Shown: positions 25,720-34,781 of the stretch, piece after piece
Numbering within the stretch: position 1 is the stretch's first letter
Layout: every line of letters begins with the position of its first letter
NCBI GenBank assembly: GCA_002415785.1
Contig: DIAJ01000006.1
Location: 52,551-114,685 of the forward strand
Reading direction: 5' to 3'
Length of the DNA stretch: 62,135 bases
Origin: Flavobacteriales bacterium UBA5081
GTDB taxonomy: Bacteria > Bacteroidota > Bacteroidia > Flavobacteriales_E > Vicingaceae
Made by a program: the position numbers and the translations under genes
The notes under the pieces: model-generated
What the model saw: only the letters and a program-made list of their open reading frames with translations
Told to the model about the DNA's origin: nothing
Database searches by the model: none

Positions 25720-26817
25720 ATGATGTTTCAAAAAACCATATTCATATTGTTATTTCAGTTGTACTTATTTGCTTCACTTGGAGCGCAAGAAAAGCATAAC
25801 TACCAACTTGGAGTAAACAGCGGATATGGATTTATTATCACTCATAGCCCTGGCATGAGGTACATAACTGCTCAGCATCTCGAAAAGTTTGATGCTTATT
25901 TTGAAAAAAACACTTTCGGTTCAGCTGCTTGGCACCAGCGTTATGGTTTTCCTCAAATGGGAGTTTCACTTACTTACTTTAAGTTAAACAACCCCAATCA
26001 CTTGGGAAATGGGTTTTCATTAGCTCCATATTTAAAATTTCAGTTAAACAAAAGTCAACTTTTTCAGCTTAAGCTGAGAACTGCATTAGGCCTAGGTTAT
26101 TTAAGTCAGAAATTTCACCCACAAGAAAACTTTAAAAACAATGCCATAGGCAGTCATTTAAATCTATTTTTTTCAGTTTGTCTTGGGCTTGATATACCTA
26201 TCAATAAGCGACTTTTTTTTAACATATCAACTAACTTCTCTCACTTTAGTAATACTTCTTTTTCAAAACCCAATCTGGGAATCAATATAGCATCAATAGA
26301 AGGTGGGGTTGCATATAGTTTGGGGCAGAAAAAAGATAAAAAGTTAATCGAGGAAAAGGCTTTTATAAGAAAAAAAGGATATTGGCAAGTTACGTCAAGC
26401 ATAGGTATTAATGAAGTTGACCAGACTAACAGAAAAAAATACATAGCAACAGCATTATCCTTTGGTAGAGAAAAGCGTCTTAATTATAAAAGCTCACTAG
26501 GTGGAGCTTTTGATTTATTTTACAATGCAGCACAGCGAGTTGCCTTGCAACGAAAAGAGATTGAGGTGAAGCCGGGATGGGAGAACCTACAAAGTGGTTT
26601 TTCAATCTATCATGTTTTACATTTTGGCAACTTTGGAGTATTAACACAGGCAGGGTATTACTTTAAAACAAAAGATAAAGAGCTTGGAAATTTTTACCAC
26701 ATTGTTGGAGGAAGAGTAAAAATAAACCGTCAACTTCATGGATTTTTTGCTTTAAAAACTCACTTTGCCAGAGCAGAGTATCTCTCTATTGGAATTAATT
26801 ATCATTTAAAGAAATGA
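25720..26817 (+). CDS. Acyloxyacyl hydrolase (PagL-like lipid A deacylase)
   Basis: The 365-aa protein has a Sec signal peptide (cleavage near SLGAQ, residue 23). It is predicted to be an outer-membrane beta-barrel. The motif H175-F-S177-N with SKPNLGIN matches the PagL family HxSN...PNxG, where His and Ser are catalytic; E194 is a candidate third residue. PagL removes the 3-O acyl chain of lipid A. The C-terminal 160 residues continue as a second barrel-like repeat, longer than PagL of Pseudomonas (about 170 aa). Its end overlaps the next gene by 4 nt. Confidence 0.85.
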   Translation: MMFQKTIFILLFQLYLFASLGAQEKHNYQLGVNSGYGFIITHSPGMRYITAQHLEKFDAYFEKNTFGSAAWHQRYGFPQMGVSLTYFKLNNPNHLGNGFSLAPYLKFQLNKSQLFQLKLRTALGLGYLSQKFHPQENFKNNAIGSHLNLFFSVCLGLDIPINKRLFFNISTNFSHFSNTSFSKPNLGINIASIEGGVAYSLGQKKDKKLIEEKAFIRKKGYWQVTSSIGINEVDQTNRKKYIATALSFGREKRLNYKSSLGGAFDLFYNAAQRVALQRKEIEVKPGWENLQSGFSIYHVLHFGNFGVLTQAGYYFKTKDKELGNFYHIVGGRVKINRQLHGFFALKTHFARAEYLSIGINYHLKK

Positions 26818-27542
26818 ACAAAATAACTATCGTCTTTTTAATCTCACTAATATTTAGTTCTTGCAAAAAAGAACAAATGGACGATTGTTTTACTTCAAGC
26901 GGAAAAGAGAAAACAGTCCAGCGATTAATTCCAAAGTTTACAGCTATTGAGTTAAACGATCGAATAGACCTGAACTATTTCTATAGTTCAAGCTACTATG
27001 TAGAAGTTACTGCCGGCGATAATTTAATTGACAATGTTACAACTTCTGTTAAGGGTGACTTATTGACAATAAAAAATGAGAATAAATGTAATTGGGTTCG
27101 CAGTTTTAAAAAGAAATTAGTTGTCAATATACATGCGCCTACTTTTACAGATTTCACCTATAGAGGTTCCGGAGAAGTAAACTTTATAGATACCTTAAAA
27201 TCAAACGTATTTCGACTGAACTTATGGGATGCAAGTGGAGATATGTATTTACTTCTAAACAGCAATTACATTGAGTTGAAAACACATACCGGACCTGGCG
27301 CTATTTACTCAAAAGGAAAGTGTAGAGAACTCGTAGCTTACTTAGGTGGAATGGGTAAACTCGACGCTTTTTCTTTACAAGCTGAAGAGGTATTGGCTAT
27401 TAACAAGAACACCGGATCTCTTTCTGTTCAGGCTGAAAGGAAGCTAAAAGCCGAGATTTTAGGCCCTGGTGATATAATTTATCTAGGTAATCCTGAAATT
27501 GAATTAATAAAAAAGGCCTCAGGTAAATTAATAAAAAAGTAA
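26814..27542 (+). CDS. GIN-domain (DUF2807) lipoprotein
   Basis: The 242-aa protein has a lipoprotein signal with lipobox SSC (Cys17). The rest is a right-handed beta-solenoid-like repeat typical of the head GIN / DUF2807 family: FTAIELNDRIDLNYF, VEVTAGDNLIDNV, then repeated D-x-S-G and G-x-G turns. The function of these surface proteins is unsettled; adhesion has been suggested. The ATG overlaps the PagL-like stop codon (ATGA), so translation is coupled. Confidence 0.88.
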   Translation: MNKITIVFLISLIFSSCKKEQMDDCFTSSGKEKTVQRLIPKFTAIELNDRIDLNYFYSSSYYVEVTAGDNLIDNVTTSVKGDLLTIKNENKCNWVRSFKKKLVVNIHAPTFTDFTYRGSGEVNFIDTLKSNVFRLNLWDASGDMYLLLNSNYIELKTHTGPGAIYSKGKCRELVAYLGGMGKLDAFSLQAEEVLAINKNTGSLSVQAERKLKAEILGPGDIIYLGNPEIELIKKASGKLIKK

Positions 27543-27543
27543 T

Positions 27544-27855
27544 GTGAGAAAAAATGGATTAGTTATAGGATCAATTATTATAATTTACCCAGTTTATCAC
27601 CATTTACTCTGGTTATATATTTGGCAGAATTATGGGTGGTTAAGTCAAGCTGAAAAAGTATCTTATTTCAAACAATACGCCATACTTTCTGAACCTGGTA
27701 TAACATTACTCTCTTTTATTCTGCCAATTGTAGCAATTGTTGTAATAGTCAATGGCGCAAAAGAAATGACAACAATTATTCAAAAGCTTCTATTTGGCAC
27801 TATTATAGCACTTGCCACATTAAGCTGGTTACTCACCATCTGGTCGATACTGTAA
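27544..27855 (+). CDS. Small membrane protein, unknown function
   Basis: The 103-aa protein starts with GTG one base after the upstream stop codon. Three hydrophobic segments at about 7-26, 49-66 and 80-101 suggest a small multi-pass inner-membrane protein. No family is recognised. It is the third gene of the PagL-like/GIN operon and may be functionally linked to outer-membrane modification, by position only. Confidence 0.6.
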   Translation: MRKNGLVIGSIIIIYPVYHHLLWLYIWQNYGWLSQAEKVSYFKQYAILSEPGITLLSFILPIVAIVVIVNGAKEMTTIIQKLLFGTIIALATLSWLLTIWSIL

Positions 27856-27869
27856 AAACTCAGAAAGAC

Positions 27870-28949
27870 CTACTTAGGAGCTTTTTTGATTAAGTAAATA
27901 GCTAATAGTCCAAAAATAAAGTTGGGAATCCACATGGCAATAGCCGGGTCTAATCCCCCATTGGTTGAAAAAGTTTGTGTGACTTTCATGAAGAGAATAA
28001 ACGAAAAACTAATCAATAAGCCTATACCTAGGTGTAATCCTATTCCACCCCGCACTTTACGACTGGCGATTGCAACGCCTATAAAAGTTAAGATAATACT
28101 AGCAAAAGGAAATGCTTGTCGCTTATATTTCTCTATTTGATAATAGGTTACATACTGAGAGCCCTTGAATTTCTCATTTTCAATAGCCTTATTAAGTTCG
28201 CTATAATTCAGCATCTCAACATCTGTATCGCGCCGACTAAAATCCTCAGGCTTCATATTTAAAACTGTATCTTTTGTTAAGCCTTCCCAAACCTTTTCCT
28301 GGTGACCATTAATTTTTCTAATGTAGTAATTTTGGATAGTCCACAGCTGCTTTGTAGTGTCCCACTTAATAAAGTCAGACATTAATTTATAATTTAATTG
28401 CCCCTCAGAATTAAAGCGCTCTAATGAAAACTTCACTCCAACATTAGTTGGTGCTGCATAACTTTGCATATAAGCATAACTATTTGTATCTAACTGCAAA
28501 TGAATGTTTTTATCTTTATTTTTAAAAGGACTATTAATGTATTTGTATCGAAAAGTTAACCTTGCCTTGTTACTTTCAGGGATTAAAAAATTATTCAGGT
28601 AAAATGAAATTAAACCAAGAAAAATGGAAGCTATTAAATAAGGTCTTAACATTCGCCTAAAAGAAACACCACTTGCTAAAATAGCTATAATCTCAGTGTT
28701 GCTCGCCATTTTTGAAGTGAAGAAAATCACTGAAATAAAAATAAAAAGCGGACTGAAAAGATTGGCAAAGTAGGGAATGAAATTTAGGTAGTAATCGAAA
28801 ATAATTGCTTTAGTTGGAGCATCTTTTTCAATAAACTCATCTACATTTTCAGAAAAATCAAAAACGATAGAAATGGAAATAATCAGTGCGATGGAGAAAA
28901 AGAAAGTCCCCAAAAACTTTTTAATGATATAGAAATCAATTTTTTTCAT
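27870..28949 (-). CDS. LptF/LptG family lipopolysaccharide-export permease
   Basis: The 359-aa protein has the YjgP/YjgQ (LptF/LptG) layout. Three N-terminal membrane helices surround IIKKFLGTFFFSI and the ASGVSFRRMLRPY segment. A periplasmic beta-jellyroll spans about 130-265. Three C-terminal helices end in PNFIFGLLAIYLIKK. These permeases, with LptB2, lift LPS from the inner membrane. Whether it is the F or G paralogue is not decided. The ATG overlaps the stop of tgt, so they form one operon. Confidence 0.9.
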   Translation of the reverse strand: MKKIDFYIIKKFLGTFFFSIALIISISIVFDFSENVDEFIEKDAPTKAIIFDYYLNFIPYFANLFSPLFIFISVIFFTSKMASNTEIIAILASGVSFRRMLRPYLIASIFLGLISFYLNNFLIPESNKARLTFRYKYINSPFKNKDKNIHLQLDTNSYAYMQSYAAPTNVGVKFSLERFNSEGQLNYKLMSDFIKWDTTKQLWTIQNYYIRKINGHQEKVWEGLTKDTVLNMKPEDFSRRDTDVEMLNYSELNKAIENEKFKGSQYVTYYQIEKYKRQAFPFASIILTFIGVAIASRKVRGGIGLHLGIGLLISFSFILFMKVTQTFSTNGGLDPAIAMWIPNFIFGLLAIYLIKKAPK

Positions 28950-30079
28950 TACAGTCGCTGATCGAGTTTTTTTACCATTTCATTTTTCCAAGTCGCAAAG
29001 GTATCGTTTTGAATTTGTCTTCTTGCTTCTTTAACTAACCACAGATAAAAGGCTAAATTGTGCAAGGTGGCAATTTGCGCTCCTAAAATTTCTTTGGAAG
29101 TTAATAAATGACGCAAATAAGCTTTAGAATAAAAGGTATCTACGAAGCTCTCTCCATCAGGATCAATGGGAGAGTGATCATTTTTCCACTTTTCGTTACG
29201 CATATTTAAAATGCCGTTTTTAGTAAACAACATTCCATTTCTTGCATTTCTGCTGGGCATTACACAGTCAAACATATCAACTCCCAGTGCAATGTTTTCT
29301 AGGATATTTGAAGGAGTTCCAACTCCCATCAAGTAGCGAGGTTTGTCCTCGGGTAAGATATCACAAACTATTTCGCACATTTCATACATTTCCTCTGCCG
29401 GCTCACCAACCGACAAGCCACCAATTGCATTTCCTTCTCTTTCAAAAGAAGCAATGGTTTCAGCAGACTCTTTTCTTAAATCTTTATAAGTACTTCCCTG
29501 AACAATAGGAAATAGCGTTTGATCATAGCCGTATTTTGGAACTGTAGAGTCAAATCTTTCGCAACATCTTTTTAGCCATCTATGCGTCATCTGCATTGAA
29601 CGCTTTGCGTAATTATAATCACATGGATAAGGGGTACATTCATCAAATGCCATAATGATATCCGCACCAATCGTACGTTGAATATCCATTACATTCTCAG
29701 GTGTAAAAAAGTGTTTAGATCCATCGACGTGAGAAGAAAACTTAACTCCTTCTTCCTTAATTTTTCTGCGGTGTGCCAAAGAGTACACCTGATATCCTCC
29801 GCTATCTGTTAAAATAGGTCGATCCCAGTGATTAAACTTGTGTAAACCGCCGGCAGCTTCAATAATCTCTAAACCCGGACGCAAATACAGATGGTATGTA
29901 TTTCCCAAAATTATTTGGGCTTCAATGTCCTCAATTAATTGTTGCTGATTTACAGCTTTCACTGTCCCCGCAGTACCAACAGGCATAAAAATAGGCGTTT
30001 CTATTTTTCCGTGGTCGGTTTCAATTATTCCTGCGCGTGCTTTAGAAGCTGAATCTTTTGCGATTAATTTAAATTGCAT
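28949..30079 (-). CDS. tgt: tRNA-guanine(34) transglycosylase
   Basis: The 376-aa enzyme exchanges guanine for preQ1 at the wobble position of GUN-anticodon tRNAs in queuosine synthesis. LTDSGGYQVYSL holds the substrate-binding Asp. GGLSVGEP and DMFDCVMPSRNARNG (nucleophile Asp) are conserved. The usual zinc ligands CxCxxC before the YSKAYLRHL segment are absent (SFVDTFYSKAYLRHL), although the His is present. A perfect -7 box TAATTTTG (30102-30109, minus strand) lies 22 nt upstream. The lptF/G-like gene follows with a one-base overlap. Confidence 0.95.
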   Translation of the reverse strand: MQFKLIAKDSASKARAGIIETDHGKIETPIFMPVGTAGTVKAVNQQQLIEDIEAQIILGNTYHLYLRPGLEIIEAAGGLHKFNHWDRPILTDSGGYQVYSLAHRRKIKEEGVKFSSHVDGSKHFFTPENVMDIQRTIGADIIMAFDECTPYPCDYNYAKRSMQMTHRWLKRCCERFDSTVPKYGYDQTLFPIVQGSTYKDLRKESAETIASFEREGNAIGGLSVGEPAEEMYEMCEIVCDILPEDKPRYLMGVGTPSNILENIALGVDMFDCVMPSRNARNGMLFTKNGILNMRNEKWKNDHSPIDPDGESFVDTFYSKAYLRHLLTSKEILGAQIATLHNLAFYLWLVKEARRQIQNDTFATWKNEMVKKLDQRL

Positions 30080-30162
30080 TTGTATTTTGTTGAAAGAGCG
30101 GCAAAATTACAGAAAGCCTAAGAAAGAGTTTTATCTTTACTTTGTGCTAAAAACAAATTAGT

Positions 30163-31266
30163 TTGGAATTAAAATCTCTTGATACTTACTTACTAATAAT
30201 CCTGATGTGGTCTTTCTTACTACAGCTTTATTATTATTTAAGGTACTTTTTAAAACTTGCGAAGTATGAGGAAAATGAGTCGATTGACTTAGAACTATCT
30301 CCTATATCTGTTATTATAGCGGTTAAAAATGAAAAAGAAAATTTAATCGAGAATCTTCCGCATTTCTTAGATCAAAATTATCCTGACTTCGAGGTTATAG
30401 TAGTAAACGACCATTCTATTGATGGTACAAAAGAGTGGCTTGAAGGACAAAGTCACTCTAAACTAAAATTCCACACTTTGACCGATAAAAGTGGTAAAAA
30501 AGCTGCAATAGATCTAGGTGTTAGAATGGCGAAATACGATAGCTTGCTTTTTTCCGATGCAGATTGTCGTCCTGCTTCAAAAAAATGGATGAAGTTGATG
30601 GCAAAAAAGCTAAAACACTCCAATAACATAGTATTAGGTTATGGTAAATACAAGAAGAATAATTCATTTTTAAATGCATTAATTCGCTTTGAAACGATTC
30701 AAACAGCTGTGCAATATTTTTCGTTTGCACTTTCCAATAAAGCCTATATGGGGGTTGGTCGGAATTTAGGATATCACAAATCACTTTTTTATGAGAGTAC
30801 TGCTTTGTCAAAATATGCTCATATTAAAAGTGGCGATGATGATTTATTCATCAATGAAATGGCTAAAAAATCTGAAGTTGGAATTGTGGTTAATGCCAAA
30901 GCTCATACAATTTCAAAAGCTGAAAGTAATTGGAAAAGCTACTATTTACAAAAAAGACGACACCTAGAAGCAGGTACAAAGTACAAACAAAGTGACCGAT
31001 TTAGATTAGCAAGACTGGGCTTGTCGACATTATTTTTCTGGCTTAGCTTTATATTACTTTCCACAAAAGCTTCATTTGGTATTATAATATTCCCCATATT
31101 TGCAATAAAACTGATACTTCAGTATTACATCTATGGTCGTATAATGCATAAACTAGAAGAAAAAGACCTCATTTTTTGGAGTCCGCTTTTGGAGTTTTTT
31201 TACATACTTTGGATGATAACTATTGGAGTATCAACATGGATTTGGAAGGTTGAACGATGGAAGTGA
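30163..31266 (+). CDS. Membrane-anchored family 2 glycosyltransferase
   Basis: The 367-aa protein has an N-terminal membrane helix, then a GT-A domain: SVIIAVKNEKENL, FEVIVVNDHSIDGT, DADCRP (DxD-like), GDDDLFINEMA and QKRRHLEAG, the last matching the QxxRW-like acceptor motif. Two or three helices follow at the C-terminus. It probably builds a surface glycan or glycolipid; donor and acceptor are unknown. The only upstream start is TTG at 30163. It overlaps the sigma factor gene by 10 nt, so expression may be coupled. Confidence 0.85.
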   Translation: MELKSLDTYLLIILMWSFLLQLYYYLRYFLKLAKYEENESIDLELSPISVIIAVKNEKENLIENLPHFLDQNYPDFEVIVVNDHSIDGTKEWLEGQSHSKLKFHTLTDKSGKKAAIDLGVRMAKYDSLLFSDADCRPASKKWMKLMAKKLKHSNNIVLGYGKYKKNNSFLNALIRFETIQTAVQYFSFALSNKAYMGVGRNLGYHKSLFYESTALSKYAHIKSGDDDLFINEMAKKSEVGIVVNAKAHTISKAESNWKSYYLQKRRHLEAGTKYKQSDRFRLARLGLSTLFFWLSFILLSTKASFGIIIFPIFAIKLILQYYIYGRIMHKLEEKDLIFWSPLLEFFYILWMITIGVSTWIWKVERWK

Positions 31267-31862
31267 ATGAAAATTTTTCTGAGAAGGCAAAAGAGGACTT
31301 TGAATTAGTTAAAGCCGCCAAAAGAGGCAGTCAAGCTGCTTTTTCTCAAATTATGGTACGTTATCGCGAACCCTTATATTACCTTGCTTTTAAAATGGTT
31401 CGTAATGAAAGCGACGCAGAAGACCTTTCTATTGAGGCATTTGAAAAAGCATTCACTAAGATTGATCAATACACTCCGCAATATGCATTCAGCACATGGT
31501 TGTTTAGAATTGCTACAAACCACTGTATTGATTTCATTCGCAAGAAAAAACTTAAGACGACTTCCATTGATGAGGCAATGGAAGATAAAAAAGGGAATAG
31601 TTGGTCGGTTCAGGTGCCGGCTAAAGCAAAAGACCCGGAAGAAAAATATATTGAAAAGCAAAAAATAGCGCTTATGCGTGAAATGGTTGAAAAGCTTAGT
31701 GAGCCATACCAATCTTTAATTACTATGCGCTATTTTAAAGAACTCTCTTATGAAGAAATTGCTCAAGAAAAAGACATTCCGCTAGGAACTGTTAAAGCCC
31801 AGCTTTTTAGGGCAAGGGCATTATTGGCTGACTTAATTCGTAAAAGTAAAAAATCCATTTAG
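31257..31862 (+). CDS. ECF-type RNA polymerase sigma factor
   Basis: The 201-aa protein has a region 2 (LYYLAFKMVRNESDAEDLSIEAFEKAF, described in pieces) with the ECF core and FSTWLFRIATNHCIDFIRK. Region 4 is a helix-turn-helix, SYEEIAQEKDIPLGTVKAQ. No anti-sigma gene is adjacent. It begins inside the end of the glycosyltransferase gene and stops 2 nt before rsmG, so it sits in a tight operon with unrelated functions. Confidence 0.93.
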   Translation: MEVNENFSEKAKEDFELVKAAKRGSQAAFSQIMVRYREPLYYLAFKMVRNESDAEDLSIEAFEKAFTKIDQYTPQYAFSTWLFRIATNHCIDFIRKKKLKTTSIDEAMEDKKGNSWSVQVPAKAKDPEEKYIEKQKIALMREMVEKLSEPYQSLITMRYFKELSYEEIAQEKDIPLGTVKAQLFRARALLADLIRKSKKSI

Positions 31863-31864
31863 GT

Positions 31865-32482
31865 ATGGACATACTATTAAAATATTTTCCTGATTTAAGT
31901 GCGGAGCAAATCAATCATTTTCAATCATTAAAACCGCTATATAAAGAGTGGAATGCACAGATTAACGTGATTTCAAGAAAAGACATGGACGACTTTTACG
32001 AAAGACATGTGCTACATGCATTGGGGATTGCTAAAGTCGTTCAATTTAAAGCAGGCACAGACATTTTGGATGTAGGGACAGGTGGTGGCTTTCCCGGAAT
32101 TCCATTAGCCATTTTTTTTCCTGAAAGTAACTTTCATTTAGTAGACTCAATTGGAAAAAAGATTAAAGTAGTCAAAGCCGTTTATGAAAGTTTAGGACTG
32201 AAAAATGTAAAAGCGGAACAGCAAAGAGCTGAAAATGTGAATGGCAAATTCGATTTTGTGGTTAGCCGAGCAGTGACTCAAGCTGAACGCTTTATTCCTT
32301 GGGTGCAGCAAAAAATCAAAAAAAAGTCCTTTAACAGCAAAGGCAACGGATACCTTTTTTTAAAAGGAGGCGAACTACATGATGAATTCGCCCCGCTTCA
32401 ACGATATTTTGAAATTCACGACCTAAAAAAGTTTTACTCAGAAGAGTTTTTTGAAACTAAGAAGGTTGTTTATTTGAAATAG
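31865..32482 (+). CDS. rsmG: 16S rRNA m7G527 methyltransferase
   Basis: The 205-aa protein is a SAM-binding Rossmann fold with DVGTGGGFPGIPLAI (about 69-83), NVISRKDMDDFYERHVLHAL and a conserved VSRAV. It methylates G527 in the 530 loop of 16S rRNA. Loss of rsmG gives low-level streptomycin resistance in other bacteria. It is translationally close (2 nt) to the sigma factor gene. Confidence 0.95.
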   Translation: MDILLKYFPDLSAEQINHFQSLKPLYKEWNAQINVISRKDMDDFYERHVLHALGIAKVVQFKAGTDILDVGTGGGFPGIPLAIFFPESNFHLVDSIGKKIKVVKAVYESLGLKNVKAEQQRAENVNGKFDFVVSRAVTQAERFIPWVQQKIKKKSFNSKGNGYLFLKGGELHDEFAPLQRYFEIHDLKKFYSEEFFETKKVVYLK

Positions 32483-32557
32483 GAAAAATTATTCAGAGCA
32501 AACAACTCATTAAAGTCTCTTTTCATTACTTTTAGTGCTTTCAAACAAACTAAAATC

Positions 32558-33502
32558 ATGGAAGCATTTATCAGTAATATTGTTTTAATTGTTGTTCTTT
32601 TACTTTTAGCGAAAGGCACTTTTTTCGTCGTTAAGCAACAAACATCAGGAGTAATTGAAAGATTTGGTAAGTTCCAAAGCATTCGAAACTCTGGTCTACA
32701 ATTAAAAATTCCAATTATCGATCGGGTTGCCGGACGAATAAACCTAAAAGTTCAACAACTGGATGTTATTGTTGAAACTAAAACCAAAGACGATGTTTTT
32801 GTTCGATTGAAAATCTCTGTTCAGTTTCAGGTTGTGAAAACAAAAGTATATGATGCCTTTTACAAGCTAGAAAACTCTAGTGCACAAATTACTTCTTATG
32901 TTTTTGACGTCGTTCGAGCGGAGGTGCCTAAAATGAAACTAGACGATGTATTTGAACGCAAAGACGACATTGCCAATGCCGTAAAGTCTGAATTGAACGA
33001 TGCCATGCAGGATTATGGTTACGACATCATCAAAACCTTAGTAACCGACATCGACCCCGACGAACAAGTAAAAGAAGCTATGAATCGCATTAACGCTTCT
33101 GAGCGTGAAAAAGTAGCTGCAGAATTTGAAGCCGAAGCTGAGCGCATTAAAATTGTTGCCAAAGCCCGTGCAGAGGCTGAAAGTAAGCGCTTACAAGGAC
33201 AAGGGATTGCCGACCAACGAAGAGAAATTGCCCGTGGCTTGGAAGAAAGTGTGGACGTATTGAGCAAAGTGGGCATAAATTCTCAAGAGGCCTCAGCGCT
33301 GATTGTTGTCACTCAACACTACGACACTTTACAGTCCATTGGAGAGGAAACCAATAGCAATTTGATTCTCTTACCCAACTCCCCACAAGCCGGCAGCGAC
33401 ATGCTCAACAACATGATCGCCTCTTTTACCGCCTCCACCCAAATTGGCGAGGAAATGAAAAAGCAGAATCTGAAGAAAGAGAGTGGTGAGAAAGGGAAGT
33501 AA
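32558..33502 (+). CDS. SPFH/band 7 protein (stomatin-like)
   Basis: The 314-aa protein has an N-terminal membrane anchor (8-24). An SPFH domain follows, with QQTSGVIERFGKF, ETKTKDDVFV and PKMKLDDVFERKDDI. A long Ala/Glu-rich coiled coil lies at about 180-235. The family forms oligomeric membrane scaffolds; related members bind FtsH. A -7-like TACTTTTA lies 24-31 nt before the ATG. There is no NfeD partner gene nearby. Confidence 0.92.
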   Translation: MEAFISNIVLIVVLLLLAKGTFFVVKQQTSGVIERFGKFQSIRNSGLQLKIPIIDRVAGRINLKVQQLDVIVETKTKDDVFVRLKISVQFQVVKTKVYDAFYKLENSSAQITSYVFDVVRAEVPKMKLDDVFERKDDIANAVKSELNDAMQDYGYDIIKTLVTDIDPDEQVKEAMNRINASEREKVAAEFEAEAERIKIVAKARAEAESKRLQGQGIADQRREIARGLEESVDVLSKVGINSQEASALIVVTQHYDTLQSIGEETNSNLILLPNSPQAGSDMLNNMIASFTASTQIGEEMKKQNLKKESGEKGK

Positions 33503-33513
33503 ACCTATTCGTT

Positions 33514-34122
33514 TTAATATTGCTCCTCCAACAATTCCTTAATCGAAGGATAAGTGTTTTTCAGTTGTTCCTCCATTTGTTTGGGATTTACCCATCGCAC
33601 TTCGGTGATGTCTTCTTCAGTTTGTGGAGTGAGTTCTTTTTGAAAGTCTGTTTGCATGGCAAACCAAAAGGTTTCTTTGAAAATGATTTCCTCTTTTAAG
33701 ACATACATATGAAAAGTGGAAGGTAATTCTTGAGTTACTTTCAAGTTACTTATGCCACACTCCTCCTCTACTTCTCGAATAGCTGCGGTTTTAATGTCTT
33801 CGCTACTTTCTACTTTACCTTTTGGCAAATCCCACTTTCCAAGACGTTTAATGAAAAGCAATTCGCCTTTTTTATTTTTTACCAAGCCACCGGCAGCTGC
33901 TATGTATGTAAAAAGCGATTGAAAAGCTTTCCAATCAGTCGAAGGGTTTTCAGAAAGAAAACAAACCTCCATGGCTTTTTGCTCTTTGAATAACCATTCT
34001 ACAACTAAGCGAAACTCCTGCTCAGTTGAATCTTTTACACAAAGGATTCCATTGTTTTGTTGATTTCTTTCCCACTTTTTGGAGAAGTGAATGCGGTGTT
34101 CGTTGATAAAAACTTGATACAT
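33514..34122 (-). CDS. NUDIX hydrolase
   Basis: The 202-aa protein has the Nudix box GKVESSEDIKTAAIREVEEE followed by CGI, the G-x5-E-x7-REVEEExGI pattern that binds the metal for pyrophosphate hydrolysis. The N-terminal 65 residues form an extra domain with no recognised motif. The substrate is unknown. The gene is divergent from pyrE with only 8 nt between start codons, so their promoters overlap. Confidence 0.9.
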   Translation of the reverse strand: MYQVFINEHRIHFSKKWERNQQNNGILCVKDSTEQEFRLVVEWLFKEQKAMEVCFLSENPSTDWKAFQSLFTYIAAAGGLVKNKKGELLFIKRLGKWDLPKGKVESSEDIKTAAIREVEEECGISNLKVTQELPSTFHMYVLKEEIIFKETFWFAMQTDFQKELTPQTEEDITEVRWVNPKQMEEQLKNTYPSIKELLEEQY

Positions 34123-34125
34123 TTG
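34118..34125 (+). promoter_or_regulatory. -7 box TACATTTG of pyrE
   Basis: This perfect TAnnTTTG match ends 5 nt before the pyrE ATG and lies across the start codon of the divergent NUDIX gene. Transcription of pyrE would begin essentially at its ATG. Confidence 0.55.
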
Positions 34126-34130
34126 CAGGC

Positions 34131-34772
34131 ATGAAAATTAACAAAGATACAGCCCTAAAAGTAGCAGAATTTTTGCTACAAATAAAAGCTATACAGTTAA
34201 ATAAAAAAGAACCTTTTCAGTGGGCTTCCGGATGGCAATCGCCAATTTATTGCGACAATCGCAAAACATTATCCTACCCCAAAATCAGAACTTTTATTCG
34301 TCAAAAGTACGCAGAAAGCATTCAAGAATACTTTGGTCAGGCAGATGTGGTTGCCGGAGTTGCAACGGGAGGGATTGCGCAAGGAGCTTTAGTGGCACAG
34401 GAATTAGACTTGCCTTTTGTTTATGTTCGTTCTTCTTCTAAAGGACATGGTTTGCAAAATCAAATCGAAGGAGTGGTGGAAGAAGGTCAAAGAGTGGTCG
34501 TTATAGAAGACTTAATCTCTACCGGAATGAGTAGCTTGAAAGCTGTGGAGGCGCTCAGAGAAAAAGGGTGTCAGGTAATTGGAATGGTTTCAATATTTAC
34601 TTATGATTTTGCCATAGCCAAAGAAAACTTTAAAAAACACAAGTGTAAGCTTTATACTTTAAGTGATTACAACCATTTAATAGAGGCAGCCTTGGAGAGT
34701 GGATATATTAAGAAAGAGGATGTAAACTCTTTGAAAAGTTGGAGAGAAGATCCGGCAAATTGGAAACCTTAA
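34131..34772 (+). CDS. pyrE: Orotate phosphoribosyltransferase
   Basis: The 213-aa protein makes orotidine 5'-phosphate from orotate and PRPP in pyrimidine synthesis. FQWASGWQSPIYCDNR binds orotate. VVVIEDLISTGMSSLKA is the PRPP-binding loop. SSSKGHGLQNQIEG matches the flexible catalytic loop. The length is normal. A SRPBCC protein gene follows after 9 nt. Confidence 0.96.
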   Translation: MKINKDTALKVAEFLLQIKAIQLNKKEPFQWASGWQSPIYCDNRKTLSYPKIRTFIRQKYAESIQEYFGQADVVAGVATGGIAQGALVAQELDLPFVYVRSSSKGHGLQNQIEGVVEEGQRVVVIEDLISTGMSSLKAVEALREKGCQVIGMVSIFTYDFAIAKENFKKHKCKLYTLSDYNHLIEAALESGYIKKEDVNSLKSWREDPANWKP

Positions 34773-34781
34773 AATAGCACG

